64,000 bases of DNA from assembly GCA_035934405.1 (NCBI GenBank), contig DASYXW010000031.1, positions 58,331 through 122,330 of the forward strand, written 5' to 3'. The translations under genes and the position numbers were made by a program. This stretch comes from DASYXW01 sp035934405. Its GTDB lineage: Bacteria > Acidobacteriota > Terriglobia > UBA7540. Below the pieces are notes generated by a model that was not told the DNA's origin, did not search any database, and saw only the letters and a program-made list of their open reading frames with translations. Below, piece by piece: positions 41,606 to 50,470 of the stretch; position 1 is the stretch's first letter, and each line of letters begins with the position of its first letter.

Positions 41606-42223
41606 CTACTCCGTCTCCCGAACCTCCCGAAGCCTTGCTCGAAGAGGCTCGGAAAGACTCCGCTCGATTTCGGGCGTAATCAGCCCCGCTGCATCGAGAC
41701 TCCGTAAGTGAACACGATCCTTGTCCCGATTCGCGCTCAGCTTCATCGCGACGAGGTCAACCAGCGGGATGACCGCCACTTCGTGTCCTTTGATCCTCCT
41801 GCGATCTGGCGCTAGCGCCGGATTGGGAATCGTCTGGCTGGCCTTTACCTTTTCACCGCTGAACAGCAGGCGGACGGCGCTACTTGCCTTGTCGCCGTAG
41901 AGCAGCATATCCACTCCAGCGGCATGCCGGAACCGAAAGCCCACTTTCTCGGCGACAGCAGTTACCCGTTCGAGGTCAGACCGTTCGATCAGGATATCCA
42001 CGTCCCGCGTGAGTATCGACTGCGCCGGGTCCACTTCTTCGACATAAATCAGCACGGCCAGCCCGCCGACGACTTCGTAAGCGATGTTCCCGACCGCAAG
42101 CGGCACGGCGATCTTCTGGAGAATGCCAACCAACTTGAACAGGCGTTCTTCAAACACAAGATTGACCGCTTCCCCTCTAGAAGCGGTGTCCTTAAGGAAC
42201 TCGATAAACTGCGGGGTGTTCAT
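41606..42223 (-). CDS. Nucleotidyltransferase-like protein
   Basis: A 205-residue protein with a nucleotidyltransferase-fold signature: YEVVGGLAVLIYVEEVDPAQ then TRDVDILIERSDLERV (residues about 49-85), giving the GG and the DxD acidic pair. This resembles AbiEii/DUF6036-type antitoxin or toxin nucleotidyltransferases, but no partner gene is beside it, so it may be a solitary member. It lies between carB and carA on the same strand, an odd place for such a gene. The function cannot be named. Confidence 0.7.
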   Translation of the reverse strand: MNTPQFIEFLKDTASRGEAVNLVFEERLFKLVGILQKIAVPLAVGNIAYEVVGGLAVLIYVEEVDPAQSILTRDVDILIERSDLERVTAVAEKVGFRFRHAAGVDMLLYGDKASSAVRLLFSGEKVKASQTIPNPALAPDRRRIKGHEVAVIPLVDLVAMKLSANRDKDRVHLRSLDAAGLITPEIERSLSEPLRARLREVRETE

Positions 42224-42248
42224 ATTCTGAAGCGTCGCCAGCCGACGC

Positions 42249-43412
42249 TCAGCTCCTGCATTCCTCCATCATCTTCACAAACCGGTCGAACAAGTACGCC
42301 GCGTCGTGCGGGCCTGGCGACGCCTCGGGGTGGTACTGCACGCTGAACAGAGGCAGCGACTTGTGCCGCAGGCCTTCGAGAGTCTGATCGTTCAGGTTCA
42401 TGTGGGTGAGCGCCACATCGTTCGAGTTGAGCGAGTCCGGGTCGACGGCGAAGCCGTGATTCTGCGCCGTGATTTCCACTTTCCGGGTTTCGAGATTCAT
42501 CACCGGATGATTGCCGCCGTGATGGCCGAACTTCAGCTTGTAAGTCTTGCCGCCGAGCGCCAGGCCGATGATCTGATGGCCCAGGCAGATGCCGAAAATC
42601 GGCACGCGGCCCATCAGCTCGCGCACGGCTTTCGCCGCATATTCCACCGGCTCGGGGTCGCCCGGGCCATTGGAGAGGAAGACGCCGCTGGGTTCGAGCG
42701 CGAGGACGTCGGCGGCCGTGGTTGCGGCGGGCACAACCGTCACGCGGCAGCCCACGTCCACCAGCCGCCGCAGAATGTTGTGCTTGATGCCGTAGTCGTA
42801 GGCGACCACGTGAAACCTCGGGGCTCGGGACTCGGGGCTGAGGGCGCGCGAGGCCTTCTCCGAGTCCACAGTCTCGACTCCGTGGTCCCACAATCGAGCT
42901 GACGGCTCCTTCCACTCATACTGGAAGCTCGTGGTAACGCGACTGGCCAAGTCGAGCCCGACCATGCTGGGCGAGGCCTTGGCCCTGGCCACAAGACCCA
43001 CCGCGTCAAAATCAACCGTCGAGAGCACACCGCGCATGGCGCCGTACCGGCGCAGATGGCGGACCAGCGCCCGCGTGTCAATGTCGGAAATGGCCGGCAC
43101 GCCGAAATCGGCCAGATAGTTCGAAGTCCCCTCCACCGAGCGCCAGTTGCTCGCGAGCGCGCTCAGTTCACGCACCACGAGGCCCTCGGCAAAGGGATGC
43201 GCGGACTCGCTATCGGTCGGATTGGTTCCGTAATTGCCGATGTGGGGATAGGTGAGAATCACGATCTGGCCGGCGTAAGAGGGGTCAGTGAGGATTTCCT
43301 GATAACCGGAGAGCGACGTATTGAAAACCACTTCGCCCGAGCGTTCGCCGCACGCGCCGTAGCCGCGGCCGCGGAACACCCGTCCATCTTCCAAGGCCAG
43401 GATAGCGTCCAT
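42249..43412 (-). CDS. carA: Carbamoyl-phosphate synthase, small subunit
   Basis: A 387-residue class I glutamine amidotransferase subunit supplying ammonia to CarB. The N-terminal domain includes LSGYQEILTDPSYAGQIV; the glutaminase domain has the nucleophile Cys276 in FGICLGHQ and the following KFGHHGGNHPV. Residues about 190-199 (ALSPESRAPR) are an insert encoded by a 7-base array (42816-42842). The ATG at 43412 is preceded directly by another array instead of a ribosome site. It is upstream of carB with one gene between. Confidence 0.95.
   Translation of the reverse strand: MDAILALEDGRVFRGRGYGACGERSGEVVFNTSLSGYQEILTDPSYAGQIVILTYPHIGNYGTNPTDSESAHPFAEGLVVRELSALASNWRSVEGTSNYLADFGVPAISDIDTRALVRHLRRYGAMRGVLSTVDFDAVGLVARAKASPSMVGLDLASRVTTSFQYEWKEPSARLWDHGVETVDSEKASRALSPESRAPRFHVVAYDYGIKHNILRRLVDVGCRVTVVPAATTAADVLALEPSGVFLSNGPGDPEPVEYAAKAVRELMGRVPIFGICLGHQIIGLALGGKTYKLKFGHHGGNHPVMNLETRKVEITAQNHGFAVDPDSLNSNDVALTHMNLNDQTLEGLRHKSLPLFSVQYHPEASPGPHDAAYLFDRFVKMMEECRS
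42816..42842. repeat. Heptamer array inside carA
   Basis: About four units of CTCGGGG with variants (7-base period) encode the short insert at CarA residues 190-199, in a loop between domains. No clear complementary partner is seen. Confidence 0.8.
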
Positions 43413-43414
43413 TC

Positions 43415-43560
43415 TCGGTTGCCAGTTGCCAGTCTCCAGTTGTCAGTTGCTATTACCGGGCGCTGGTCATCCTTTCCACACTCGATTCAGACTTGCATCA
43501 AAAACCTTCTTCAGAGGTGACCAGGTCGTGCCCTCAGCGCCTCTGGCAACTGGCTACTGA
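43415..43560. repeat. Inverted pair of heptamer arrays between lepB and carA
   Basis: 43415-43450 has units GGTTGCC, AGTTGCC, AGTCTCC, AGTTGTC, AGTTGC. 43544-43560 has GGCAACT, GGCTACT and the start of another unit, complementary to the first. The loop is about 93 bases. The second array supplies the lepB stop codon TAG (43554-43556); the first lies immediately before the carA start. Confidence 0.85.
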
Positions 43561-44117
43561 AGCGACCCCATCTCGCGGAAGGGCCAATACACAAAAACCG
43601 CCTTGCCGTAAATGTACTTCCGATCGACCGTTCCCCACACGCGGCTGTCGTTCGACGACTCGCGGTGGTCGCCGAGCACATAGTAATGGTCCGGCGGGAC
43701 ATAGACTGGCGGATAGCTTTCGTGATCCAGGTAGCTCGGCGGCACGTAAGACTCCGCCAGCGGCTTGCCGTTGATGTAAACCAGGCCGTCCCGAACGCTC
43801 ACCCACTCTCCCGGCAGGCCGATCACCCGCTTGATGTAGGACTTCGAAGGATCCAGCGGGTACCGGAACACCACAATGTCATCGCGCTGGACCGGCTCAA
43901 AGCGGTAAACGAACTTATTGACAAATATCCGCTCGTGATTGGTAAGGCGCGGCATCATGCTGGTGCCTTCCACCTGCACCGGCTGGTAGAGAAAGACGAT
44001 CACGATGAAAGCCAGCAGAAGCGAAAGGATCAAGTCGCGCAGCCAGTAGCGCGCCTCAAAGAGGCGAGTTCGAGTCTTACCGCTCAGCGTTTGGCCGTTC
44101 TCCATTTCCATCGCCAT
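43554..44117 (-). CDS. lepB: Signal peptidase I
   Basis: A 187-residue type I signal peptidase with one N-terminal membrane anchor (residues 28-44) and the catalytic Ser53 in EGTSMMP and Lys96 in SYIKRVIGLPG. The conserved VLGDHRESSNDSRVWG block follows. It removes signal peptides from exported proteins at the outer face of the membrane. The stop codon falls in a heptamer array. It follows dnaJ by 7 bases in the same direction. Confidence 0.93.
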   Translation of the reverse strand: MAMEMENGQTLSGKTRTRLFEARYWLRDLILSLLLAFIVIVFLYQPVQVEGTSMMPRLTNHERIFVNKFVYRFEPVQRDDIVVFRYPLDPSKSYIKRVIGLPGEWVSVRDGLVYINGKPLAESYVPPSYLDHESYPPVYVPPDHYYVLGDHRESSNDSRVWGTVDRKYIYGKAVFVYWPFREMGSLQ

Positions 44118-44124
44118 TCAACGG

Positions 44125-45258
44125 TTAGCCCGCGCCGGGTTTCACCTGGCCGGCCGCGCGTCGCGCCACGGGCTTGTTCTCAATGCGCATTGAGGCCCCC
44201 AGTGATTCGAGCAAGCGCCGCTGCTCCCGCGAGAGGCGCGTCGGAGTCACCACCTGGATCTTGACATAAAGGTCGCCGCGGCCATGATGGTCCACTCGCG
44301 CCACGCCGCAACCGCGTATCCGAAACACCGAACCCGGCTGGGTGCCCTCCGGGATTCGCAGCCGCTCCTGTCCCCCAAGTGTCGGCACCTTGATCTCGGC
44401 ACCGAGCGTCGCCTGGGCGATGGAGACCGGGATGGTGCAGTAGAGGTCGCTGCCCTGGCGATCGAAGAAAGCGTGCTCCCGAATCCGCAGGACGACATAG
44501 AGATCCCCCGGAGGCCCGCCAAGCGTCCCTGCCTCGCCTTCTCCGCTCACGCGCAGGCGCATGCCGTCGTCCACGCCGCCTGGGATTTTGATGCCGAGCA
44601 CTTTTTCCCGCCGCACGCGGCCCTCACCCTGGCACTCCGGGCACGCGTCGCGAATCACCTGCCCCGCCCCGCGGCATTGCGGGCAGGTCTGAGTGAGGGT
44701 GAAGAACCCTTGCTGGTGACGCACTTGCCCGCGACCGTTGCAGGCCGCGCAGCCTACCGGTGAACTGCCCTTGCGCGCGCCGCGTCCACCGCATTCCCCA
44801 CAGGTTTCCGAACGCGGAATCTTGATCTTGGTGTCGAAGCCCCGAGCGGCTTCTTCAAAGGCGATTTCAAGCTCGTACTGCAAGTCCGTGCCGCGCCGCG
44901 CCCTTGCTCTCCCGGCCTCGCGCCGGCCGAAGAGGTCGCCCACGCCGAAGAGGTCGCCGATAATGTCTCCGAAGTCACTGAAGTTCGGGGAGGAAAAGTC
45001 CGGCCAGTTGGCCGCGCCCGGGCCACCCAAGCCCGCGTGTCCGTAATGGTCGTAGGCGGCGCGCTTCTGCGGGTCGGCAAGCACCCCGTAAGCCTCGGTG
45101 ATTTCCTTGAACCTCTCGGTCGAGTCATCCTTGCTGTCCGGATTGCGGTCGGGATGGTGTTCGAGCGCGAGCCGCCGGTAGGCGCTCTTCAAGTCCTGCT
45201 CGGAGCAGCCGCGCTCCACACCCAGGACTTCGTAGTAGTCGCGCTTTTGAGTCATCAT
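44125..45258 (-). CDS. dnaJ: Chaperone protein DnaJ
   Basis: A 377-residue type I DnaJ: J-domain with the HPD motif (HHPDRN, near residue 35), Gly/Phe-like linker, zinc region with four C-x2-C-x-G-x-G units (CGECGGRG, CAACNGRG, CPQCRGAG, CPECQGEG) and C-terminal substrate-binding domains. It hands unfolded proteins to DnaK and stimulates its ATPase. It follows grpE by 51 bases in the hrcA-grpE-dnaJ order; dnaK is not in the window. Confidence 0.96.
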   Translation of the reverse strand: MMTQKRDYYEVLGVERGCSEQDLKSAYRRLALEHHPDRNPDSKDDSTERFKEITEAYGVLADPQKRAAYDHYGHAGLGGPGAANWPDFSSPNFSDFGDIIGDLFGVGDLFGRREAGRARARRGTDLQYELEIAFEEAARGFDTKIKIPRSETCGECGGRGARKGSSPVGCAACNGRGQVRHQQGFFTLTQTCPQCRGAGQVIRDACPECQGEGRVRREKVLGIKIPGGVDDGMRLRVSGEGEAGTLGGPPGDLYVVLRIREHAFFDRQGSDLYCTIPVSIAQATLGAEIKVPTLGGQERLRIPEGTQPGSVFRIRGCGVARVDHHGRGDLYVKIQVVTPTRLSREQRRLLESLGASMRIENKPVARRAAGQVKPGAG

Positions 45259-45309
45259 CGCGGTCTTAGCTTTGGATTCCCAGCAGCATTCAGGAAGACG
45301 CCGGCCTTA

Positions 45310-45894
45310 TTACTCCCCCTTTTCTGAATCCCTCGCGTGTACAGCCACCTTCACGATAGCGGGACGCAGCAGCCGTTGCTTCAGCTTGTAGCCCCGTTGC
45401 AACTCTTCCACGATTTCCTGGTCGCGGTGTTCTGGCGCTTCAACGCGTTCCACCGCCTGATGCAAATGAGGATCGAAGAGCTGGCCCTCGGCTTTGATGG
45501 GGGTCAGGCCGGCACGGCCGAGAACATCGAGGATCTCACGATGAATCAGCTCCATCCCCTCGATGAACTGCGAAGGGACGTCCGGCGTCCGGTGCTTCAG
45601 CGCCCGCTCGAAGCTGTCGAGCGCCGGCAACAGCGCGCGGATCAAGTCCGTCGCGGCGTGCTTGAGAAACTCTTCCTTTTCGCGCTCCGTACGCTTGCGG
45701 AAATTGTCCATCTCCGCTTGCTTGCGAAGCAGGCGGTCGAACAGATCCTGCTTCTCCGCGAGCAGCTTCTCGTAAGCGGCAGACAGGTCTGCAGGCAGGT
45801 CGGGCGCACCCCGGCCGCCGCCGTCCGCCGCGGGCTCGGCGCCTAGGTCCTGGGTCGCGGCGACGCGCGCCGTGGATTCTTTGTCTTTATCCAT
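45310..45894 (-). CDS. grpE: Nucleotide exchange factor GrpE
   Basis: A 194-residue GrpE: an acidic disordered N-terminus (to about 40), the long coiled coil with LLRKQAEMDNFRKRTEREKEE, and the C-terminal beta-domain with GQLFDPHLHQAVERVEAPEH and GYKLKQRLLRPAIVKVA. It promotes ADP release from DnaK. It lies 45 bases from hrcA and is followed by dnaJ. Confidence 0.95.
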   Translation of the reverse strand: MDKDKESTARVAATQDLGAEPAADGGGRGAPDLPADLSAAYEKLLAEKQDLFDRLLRKQAEMDNFRKRTEREKEEFLKHAATDLIRALLPALDSFERALKHRTPDVPSQFIEGMELIHREILDVLGRAGLTPIKAEGQLFDPHLHQAVERVEAPEHRDQEIVEELQRGYKLKQRLLRPAIVKVAVHARDSEKGE

Positions 45895-45939
45895 ACACTT
45901 TCAATTCTACTATGAATCGAGTGGCAGGCCTTCTGCGCT

Positions 45940-46989
45940 TCAATTGGCGCTCAGCAGCCGGCTGGTGAGCTGAGCGACGTATTCCACCGCTGTGATGGCG
46001 CGCTCATACTCCATCCGCGTCGGTCCCATCACGCCCAGCGCACCCACCGCGCGGTTGCGATACAGATAAGGCGCCAGGATGAGCGTGAAGGGGTGCATCT
46101 CCGCCTCCGAATTTTCGCGGCCGATGAGGATGCGCAACCCGCGGCCCGGTGACTCCAGGCAGCCTGTCAAAATCTTCACAAGCTTGGCCTTCTCTTCAAA
46201 AGTCACTAGGAGTTCCCGCACCTTGCGTATCTCGGCGAACTCGGGCTGGTCCAAAATCTTCTCCGTGCCGTCCACAAAGAGCGAGCCGGACTCATCGCGC
46301 CCGAGCGCGCCCTCGACGAAGAGCGTCGCTACCCGCGTCACCAGTGAGTCGCACACCGCCTTCATTTCCTCCATGCGCTTGAAGATTTCGAGGCGTATCG
46401 TCCGCAGCGACCACCCGCGAAACTCGACGTTGAGATACTCGGCGGCGTGGTCGAGTTCCGCCTGCGACATCTCATCGTCGAGGCGAATCACGTGGTTTTC
46501 AATCAGGTCGGGCCGCGAGACAATGACCGCGAGCACCCGCCGGTCGGGCAGGGCCACGAACTTAACGTGGTCCAGGAGCTTTTCTTCAAGCGCCGGGGCC
46601 AGCACCACGCCGACGTTGCGAGAGACCTCCGACAGGATGTGCGAGATCGCGCCCATGAACTCTTCCGGCGAGGCCGCAGTCGCCCCCAGGCTGGCATGGA
46701 TGTAATGCTCGGTCGCTGCGCCCAGACCGGCGACACCGGCAAGCTGGTCAACGTAGAAGCGATAGGCCAGGTCAGTGGGAACACGGCCGGCGGAAATGTG
46801 AGGTTGCGCCAAGAACCCCTCAGCTTCGAGTTCCGCCATGATGCTGCGAATCGTTGCCGGGCTCACGCCTTCGGCGGATTCCTCAGCAATGGCCTTCGAG
46901 CCCACCGGCACCCCGGTAGACACATAACGGCGCACGATGGCCGCCAAGACCTCGTGTTGGCGTCTCTCGAGCTTTCCTTTACCCTGCAT
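45940..46989 (-). CDS. hrcA: Heat-inducible transcription repressor HrcA
   Basis: A 349-residue HrcA: N-terminal winged helix (RRQHEVLAAIVRRYVSTGVPVGSKAIAEE, residues 9-37) and the GAF-like and dimerisation regions. It normally represses the groE and dnaK operons by binding CIRCE (TTAGCACTC-N9-GAGTGCTAA). I found no CIRCE-like palindrome in the 177 bases upstream of it, so autoregulation by the usual operator is not evident here. Confidence 0.94.
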   Translation of the reverse strand: MQGKGKLERRQHEVLAAIVRRYVSTGVPVGSKAIAEESAEGVSPATIRSIMAELEAEGFLAQPHISAGRVPTDLAYRFYVDQLAGVAGLGAATEHYIHASLGATAASPEEFMGAISHILSEVSRNVGVVLAPALEEKLLDHVKFVALPDRRVLAVIVSRPDLIENHVIRLDDEMSQAELDHAAEYLNVEFRGWSLRTIRLEIFKRMEEMKAVCDSLVTRVATLFVEGALGRDESGSLFVDGTEKILDQPEFAEIRKVRELLVTFEEKAKLVKILTGCLESPGRGLRILIGRENSEAEMHPFTLILAPYLYRNRAVGALGVMGPTRMEYERAITAVEYVAQLTSRLLSAN

Positions 46990-47166
46990 AAGTCCAAACT
47001 TATAAGCTACTTACAAAACCATACCTTACCATTCTACCGGCTTCAACGCCGGCTTGTCAATAAGTTCGTCCCCGCTCCTTTCGGGCAAACGAGTCGTGCT
47101 GCAGCCGAGTGCCGATCACTCATCCAGCTTGGTGTTTCCTCCGTGCCTCTGTTATTCTAGCCTTTC

Positions 47167-48132
47167 ATGCCACCCGCCCGGCATTCACAGCCTGCGGCCG
47201 AACTGGTCGTGTTCGGCGAGTTCTTCCTCGAAATGGTCTTTTACGACGTGGCCGAGACGCCTCGGTTTGGCACCGAGGTCCGTGCCGGCCGGTTCTCCGA
47301 GACGCCGGGCGGAGGTCTGGCGACCACGGCTATCGTGGCCTCGCGCCTCGGCACGCGAACGGCCGCCGTGAGCCGGGTCGGCCGCGACGCGCTCGGCGAG
47401 CCCTCCTGGGAGCGGCTGCGGCAAGCTCGCGTCGACACCTCGGCTTCCGAGATTCGCGCTGATCTTTCAACCGCCATCACCGTGTGCGTGGCCCACCGGC
47501 GCGAGCGCCTGATGGTGACTTGGGATCCCATCAACCGCAATCTCGAAAAGCTGTTCGAGCGGCCGCGCGTCAAGGCCGTGCTGCGGCGCGCCCGCCATTT
47601 GCATCTGGCCTGCGCTTTTCGCGAACCCCGCCGCTGGCGGCTGATTCTTCGCCGCCTTCGGCAGGCCGGCATGAGCATCTCGGCGGACATCGGATGGAAC
47701 CCCGATCTCTTCCGGCGCCAGGACCTGCAGGAGCTACTCCAACAAATCGATTTCATCTTTCCCAACGAGATGGAGGCCCGGGCCTTGACGGGAGAATCGA
47801 CCACAGTGCAAGCCCTGCGAACACTGGCGCGATGGGTGAAGCAACCGGTGGTGAAGCTCGGTGATCGCGGCAGCATCACGCTGACCGAGGGCAAGACGGT
47901 GATGGCGGGAACGCTGCAGGTGAACGTGGTGGACGCAACCGGATCAGGCGACGCCTTCGACGGCGGTTTTCTGCACGGATACTTGCGGGGCTGGGACGGG
48001 GAGGACTGCTTGCGCGCCGGCAACGTCTGCGGCGCCCTGGCCACGACCGGGCCGGGCGGGTCGGCCGATCCGCCTGGCGCCCGGCGCCTGGCCCGGCTGA
48101 TGCGAACCTTAGAAGAGGGGCGACGTCGATGA
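47167..48132 (+). CDS. PfkB family carbohydrate kinase
   Basis: A 321-residue ribokinase-family kinase with the first motif region SETPGGGLATTAIVASRLG near residue 43 and the C-terminal DATGSGDAFDGGFLHGYLRG (about 258-277), containing the catalytic Asp. It overlaps the GH4 gene by four bases (ATGA), so the two are translationally coupled and likely work together on a sugar or phosphosugar. The nearby iolB/iolD suggest polyol catabolism, but this kinase does not show the extra domain expected of some IolC proteins, so it is not named iolC. Confidence 0.85.
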   Translation: MPPARHSQPAAELVVFGEFFLEMVFYDVAETPRFGTEVRAGRFSETPGGGLATTAIVASRLGTRTAAVSRVGRDALGEPSWERLRQARVDTSASEIRADLSTAITVCVAHRRERLMVTWDPINRNLEKLFERPRVKAVLRRARHLHLACAFREPRRWRLILRRLRQAGMSISADIGWNPDLFRRQDLQELLQQIDFIFPNEMEARALTGESTTVQALRTLARWVKQPVVKLGDRGSITLTEGKTVMAGTLQVNVVDATGSGDAFDGGFLHGYLRGWDGEDCLRAGNVCGALATTGPGGSADPPGARRLARLMRTLEEGRRR

Positions 48133-49508
48133 AAATTGCGCTGATTGGGGCGGCCGGGGTACGCACGCCGCTGCTGGTGCACGGCCTGGCGGAGGTGGCG
48201 AAGCAAATTGGACTGGAAGAACTCGCCCTCTTCGACATTGACGCCGAGCGGTTGCGTCCGGTCGCCCGCGTGGCCGCGGCGGCAGCGAGCGAGTGCGGCC
48301 TCGCGGCTCGCCTCCGCCCGGCGGCGAGCGCCAGTGAGGCCATCGACGGAGCGGGCGTGGTCATCTCCAGCATTCGCGTGGGTGGAATCCGCGCTCGCGT
48401 CCAGGATGAAACCATTGCGCTCGCGCAGGGCATCATCGGCCAGGAGACAGTGGGCGCCGGCGGATTCGCCTGCGCCCTGCGGAACCTCACCGGCATGATG
48501 GAATACGCGCGGCTCTGCGACCGGCTCGCACCGCGCGCGGTGCTGGTGAACTTTACCAATCCAGTGGGGATTGTTTCGCAGGCTTTGTTTCAAGTGTCGG
48601 GCGTGAACGTGCTCGGCGTCTGCGACACGCCGCTCGAACTTTTTGAATCCATCGCCCAGGCGCTCGGCCGCAATCCCGCCGAGTTCGATTTCGATTACTT
48701 CGGCCTCAACCACCTCGGCTGGGTGCGAGGGATTCGTGAGGCCGCCGAGGCGGGAGGACGCGATCTCCTGCCCGAGGTGCTGCGCTCGCCGGAGCTGATC
48801 CGCAAGAGCTATCGCTACGGCCTCTTTCCCGCTGAACTGATCCAGCGGCTGGGCGTGATGCCGAGCGAGTACCTCTACTACTACTACCTGCCGGAAGTCG
48901 CGCTCCAGAACATTCGGAGGAGCGGTAAGTCGCGCGGTGAGGCGATTGAGCGGCTGAACGCGAACCTCTTCCGGCGACTCGCCGCGGCGAGCGACGGCGA
49001 CTTGCTGCGCGTCTACGAGAACTACCTGCGCGAGCGCAACGCCACCTACTTCAGCATTGAAGCGACGGCGGGAGAGAAGCGCGAGGATGAGCGTCCTTTG
49101 TACTCGCAGTTTTCGGGCTACGAACGCATCGCGGTCTCGCTGCTGGCGGCGCTCGCTTCCGCGACGCCCAAAACGATTCCCCTCACGGTGCGAAACGACG
49201 GCGCCATCGCGGACCTTGAACCCGATGACTCGGTGGAGCTGCCGTGCAGCGTCTCGGCCACGGCCGTCACCGCGGCGCGCCCCGGCCACGTGCCCGAGAC
49301 GGTGCGCGAGCTCCTGGTTCGCGTCAAAGAGTACGAGAGGTTGGTGGCAAGGGCCGCGGTCACACATTCGAGAGCAACGGCGCTCGCCGCGCTCGAGAAG
49401 AATCCGCTGGTGGGCGAGGCCGGCGTTGCCCGCCAGGTGCTGGACGCCTACACTCACGCTTTCGGCGCCACGCTAGGGCTGGACGCGGCTGCCCCGTCTG
49501 CTCCCTAG
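48129..49508 (+). CDS. Glycoside hydrolase family 4 (6-phospho-beta-glucosidase-like)
   Basis: A 459-residue GH4 NAD- and metal-dependent hydrolase. The Rossmann loop is IGAAGVRT (6-13); the NFTNPVGI block (141-148) and the metal ligands Cys165 (GVCDTP) and His195 (GLNHLGW) are conserved. The family cleaves alpha- or beta-glycosides, usually 6-phosphates, through a redox-assisted elimination mechanism. Whether the substrate is phosphorylated cannot be read here. No signal peptide is present, so it acts in the cytoplasm. It starts within the preceding kinase gene. Confidence 0.9.
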   Translation: MKIALIGAAGVRTPLLVHGLAEVAKQIGLEELALFDIDAERLRPVARVAAAAASECGLAARLRPAASASEAIDGAGVVISSIRVGGIRARVQDETIALAQGIIGQETVGAGGFACALRNLTGMMEYARLCDRLAPRAVLVNFTNPVGIVSQALFQVSGVNVLGVCDTPLELFESIAQALGRNPAEFDFDYFGLNHLGWVRGIREAAEAGGRDLLPEVLRSPELIRKSYRYGLFPAELIQRLGVMPSEYLYYYYLPEVALQNIRRSGKSRGEAIERLNANLFRRLAAASDGDLLRVYENYLRERNATYFSIEATAGEKREDERPLYSQFSGYERIAVSLLAALASATPKTIPLTVRNDGAIADLEPDDSVELPCSVSATAVTAARPGHVPETVRELLVRVKEYERLVARAAVTHSRATALAALEKNPLVGEAGVARQVLDAYTHAFGATLGLDAAAPSAP

Positions 49509-49570
49509 GCCAGGACAGCGGACCGCCCGGAGGAGTCGCATCGTCACAACTCCGAGGCTATCCCACTAGC

Positions 49571-50470
49571 CTAGTGACTGGATGCTGGCGCCCGTTGCGC
49601 CGCCGGACGCACCATGGGCAGGCGCGGGTCGGGCTCGGGCCATTGCCGGCGGAACTGGGCGTAACGCGGGTCGTCGGTGGCCGCCATGGAGCGGGCGGTC
49701 CCGGCGAGCACGTTCAGGTAATACACGTTGTATCCGTAGGCGGCCACCACCGGATGGTAGCCGTCCTTAACCAGCACCACGTCGCCGTCTACCACCTTCA
49801 GCGTGTCGTCACGCGTGCCCGCGGCATCGTAGAGGCGCTGGAACGCGTAGCCGTCCGGATGATCCACGCGGTAGTAGTAAACCTCATCGAGGTCGGCTTC
49901 GACGGGAGGGTTGTGGACGTCGTGCTTGTGCGGCGGATAGCTCGACCAGTTGCCGCTCGGCGTATAGACCTCGACGGCCAGCAGACGGTCGGCCGGAAAC
50001 TCGGGCCGAATGATATCGAGAATCTGCCGCGTGGCGTTGCCGCCGCCGCGAATCTCCGGCACCACATCGTCCGGCGTGATGATTCGGGGCCGCAGCGGGG
50101 CTTCGGAAGGGACGCGGCCGTCCGCCACTTCGCAGGTGGTCTCAGCCGTGAACACGAAGGCCGTGTGGGCGGGAAGATAGACGGAATGCGGGTAGCCGCT
50201 GAACACGTCCTTGCGCGCGCCAAGCGGCCGTGCGCCCTCACCCCAGTCCACGGTGGCGCGCCCGCCGAGAATCACGAGACAGGCTTCCTCGCCTGCGGTG
50301 TCGTCCTGCCAGCGCTCGCCTGCAATCAGCCGGCGAACGGAGAAGTCAATCGTTTCCCAGCCCGCTCGTTCGCGCGTGACCGAAACCAGCACGCCCGGCT
50401 CGTCCGGCGGAACCGGCGCCGGATGGATCAGCACTTGGCTTGGGTAATCGCTTATCTCTTGCACCTTCAC
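49571..50470 (-). CDS. iolB: 5-deoxy-glucuronate isomerase
   Basis: A 299-residue bicupin of the IolB family with the metal-binding PPHKHD and a later Glu/His-containing DEVYYYRVDHPDG. It converts 5-deoxy-D-glucuronate to 5-dehydro-2-deoxy-D-gluconate in myo-inositol breakdown. The start is GTG 50470, which overlaps the iolD stop by four bases; a longer open frame upstream is not needed. Convergent with the GH4 gene. Other iol genes (iolG, iolC, iolE) are not in the window. Confidence 0.9.
   Translation of the reverse strand: MKVQEISDYPSQVLIHPAPVPPDEPGVLVSVTRERAGWETIDFSVRRLIAGERWQDDTAGEEACLVILGGRATVDWGEGARPLGARKDVFSGYPHSVYLPAHTAFVFTAETTCEVADGRVPSEAPLRPRIITPDDVVPEIRGGGNATRQILDIIRPEFPADRLLAVEVYTPSGNWSSYPPHKHDVHNPPVEADLDEVYYYRVDHPDGYAFQRLYDAAGTRDDTLKVVDGDVVLVKDGYHPVVAAYGYNVYYLNVLAGTARSMAATDDPRYAQFRRQWPEPDPRLPMVRPAAQRAPASSH

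Noticed and set aside
47167..48132. IolC kinase
   Set aside because: The gene pairs with a GH4 glycosidase and shows only general PfkB features, so the iolC name is not supported.
47241..49457. Long antisense open frame opposite the kinase and GH4 genes
   Set aside because: It mirrors two well-recognised genes in a GC-rich sequence and has no recognisable domains.
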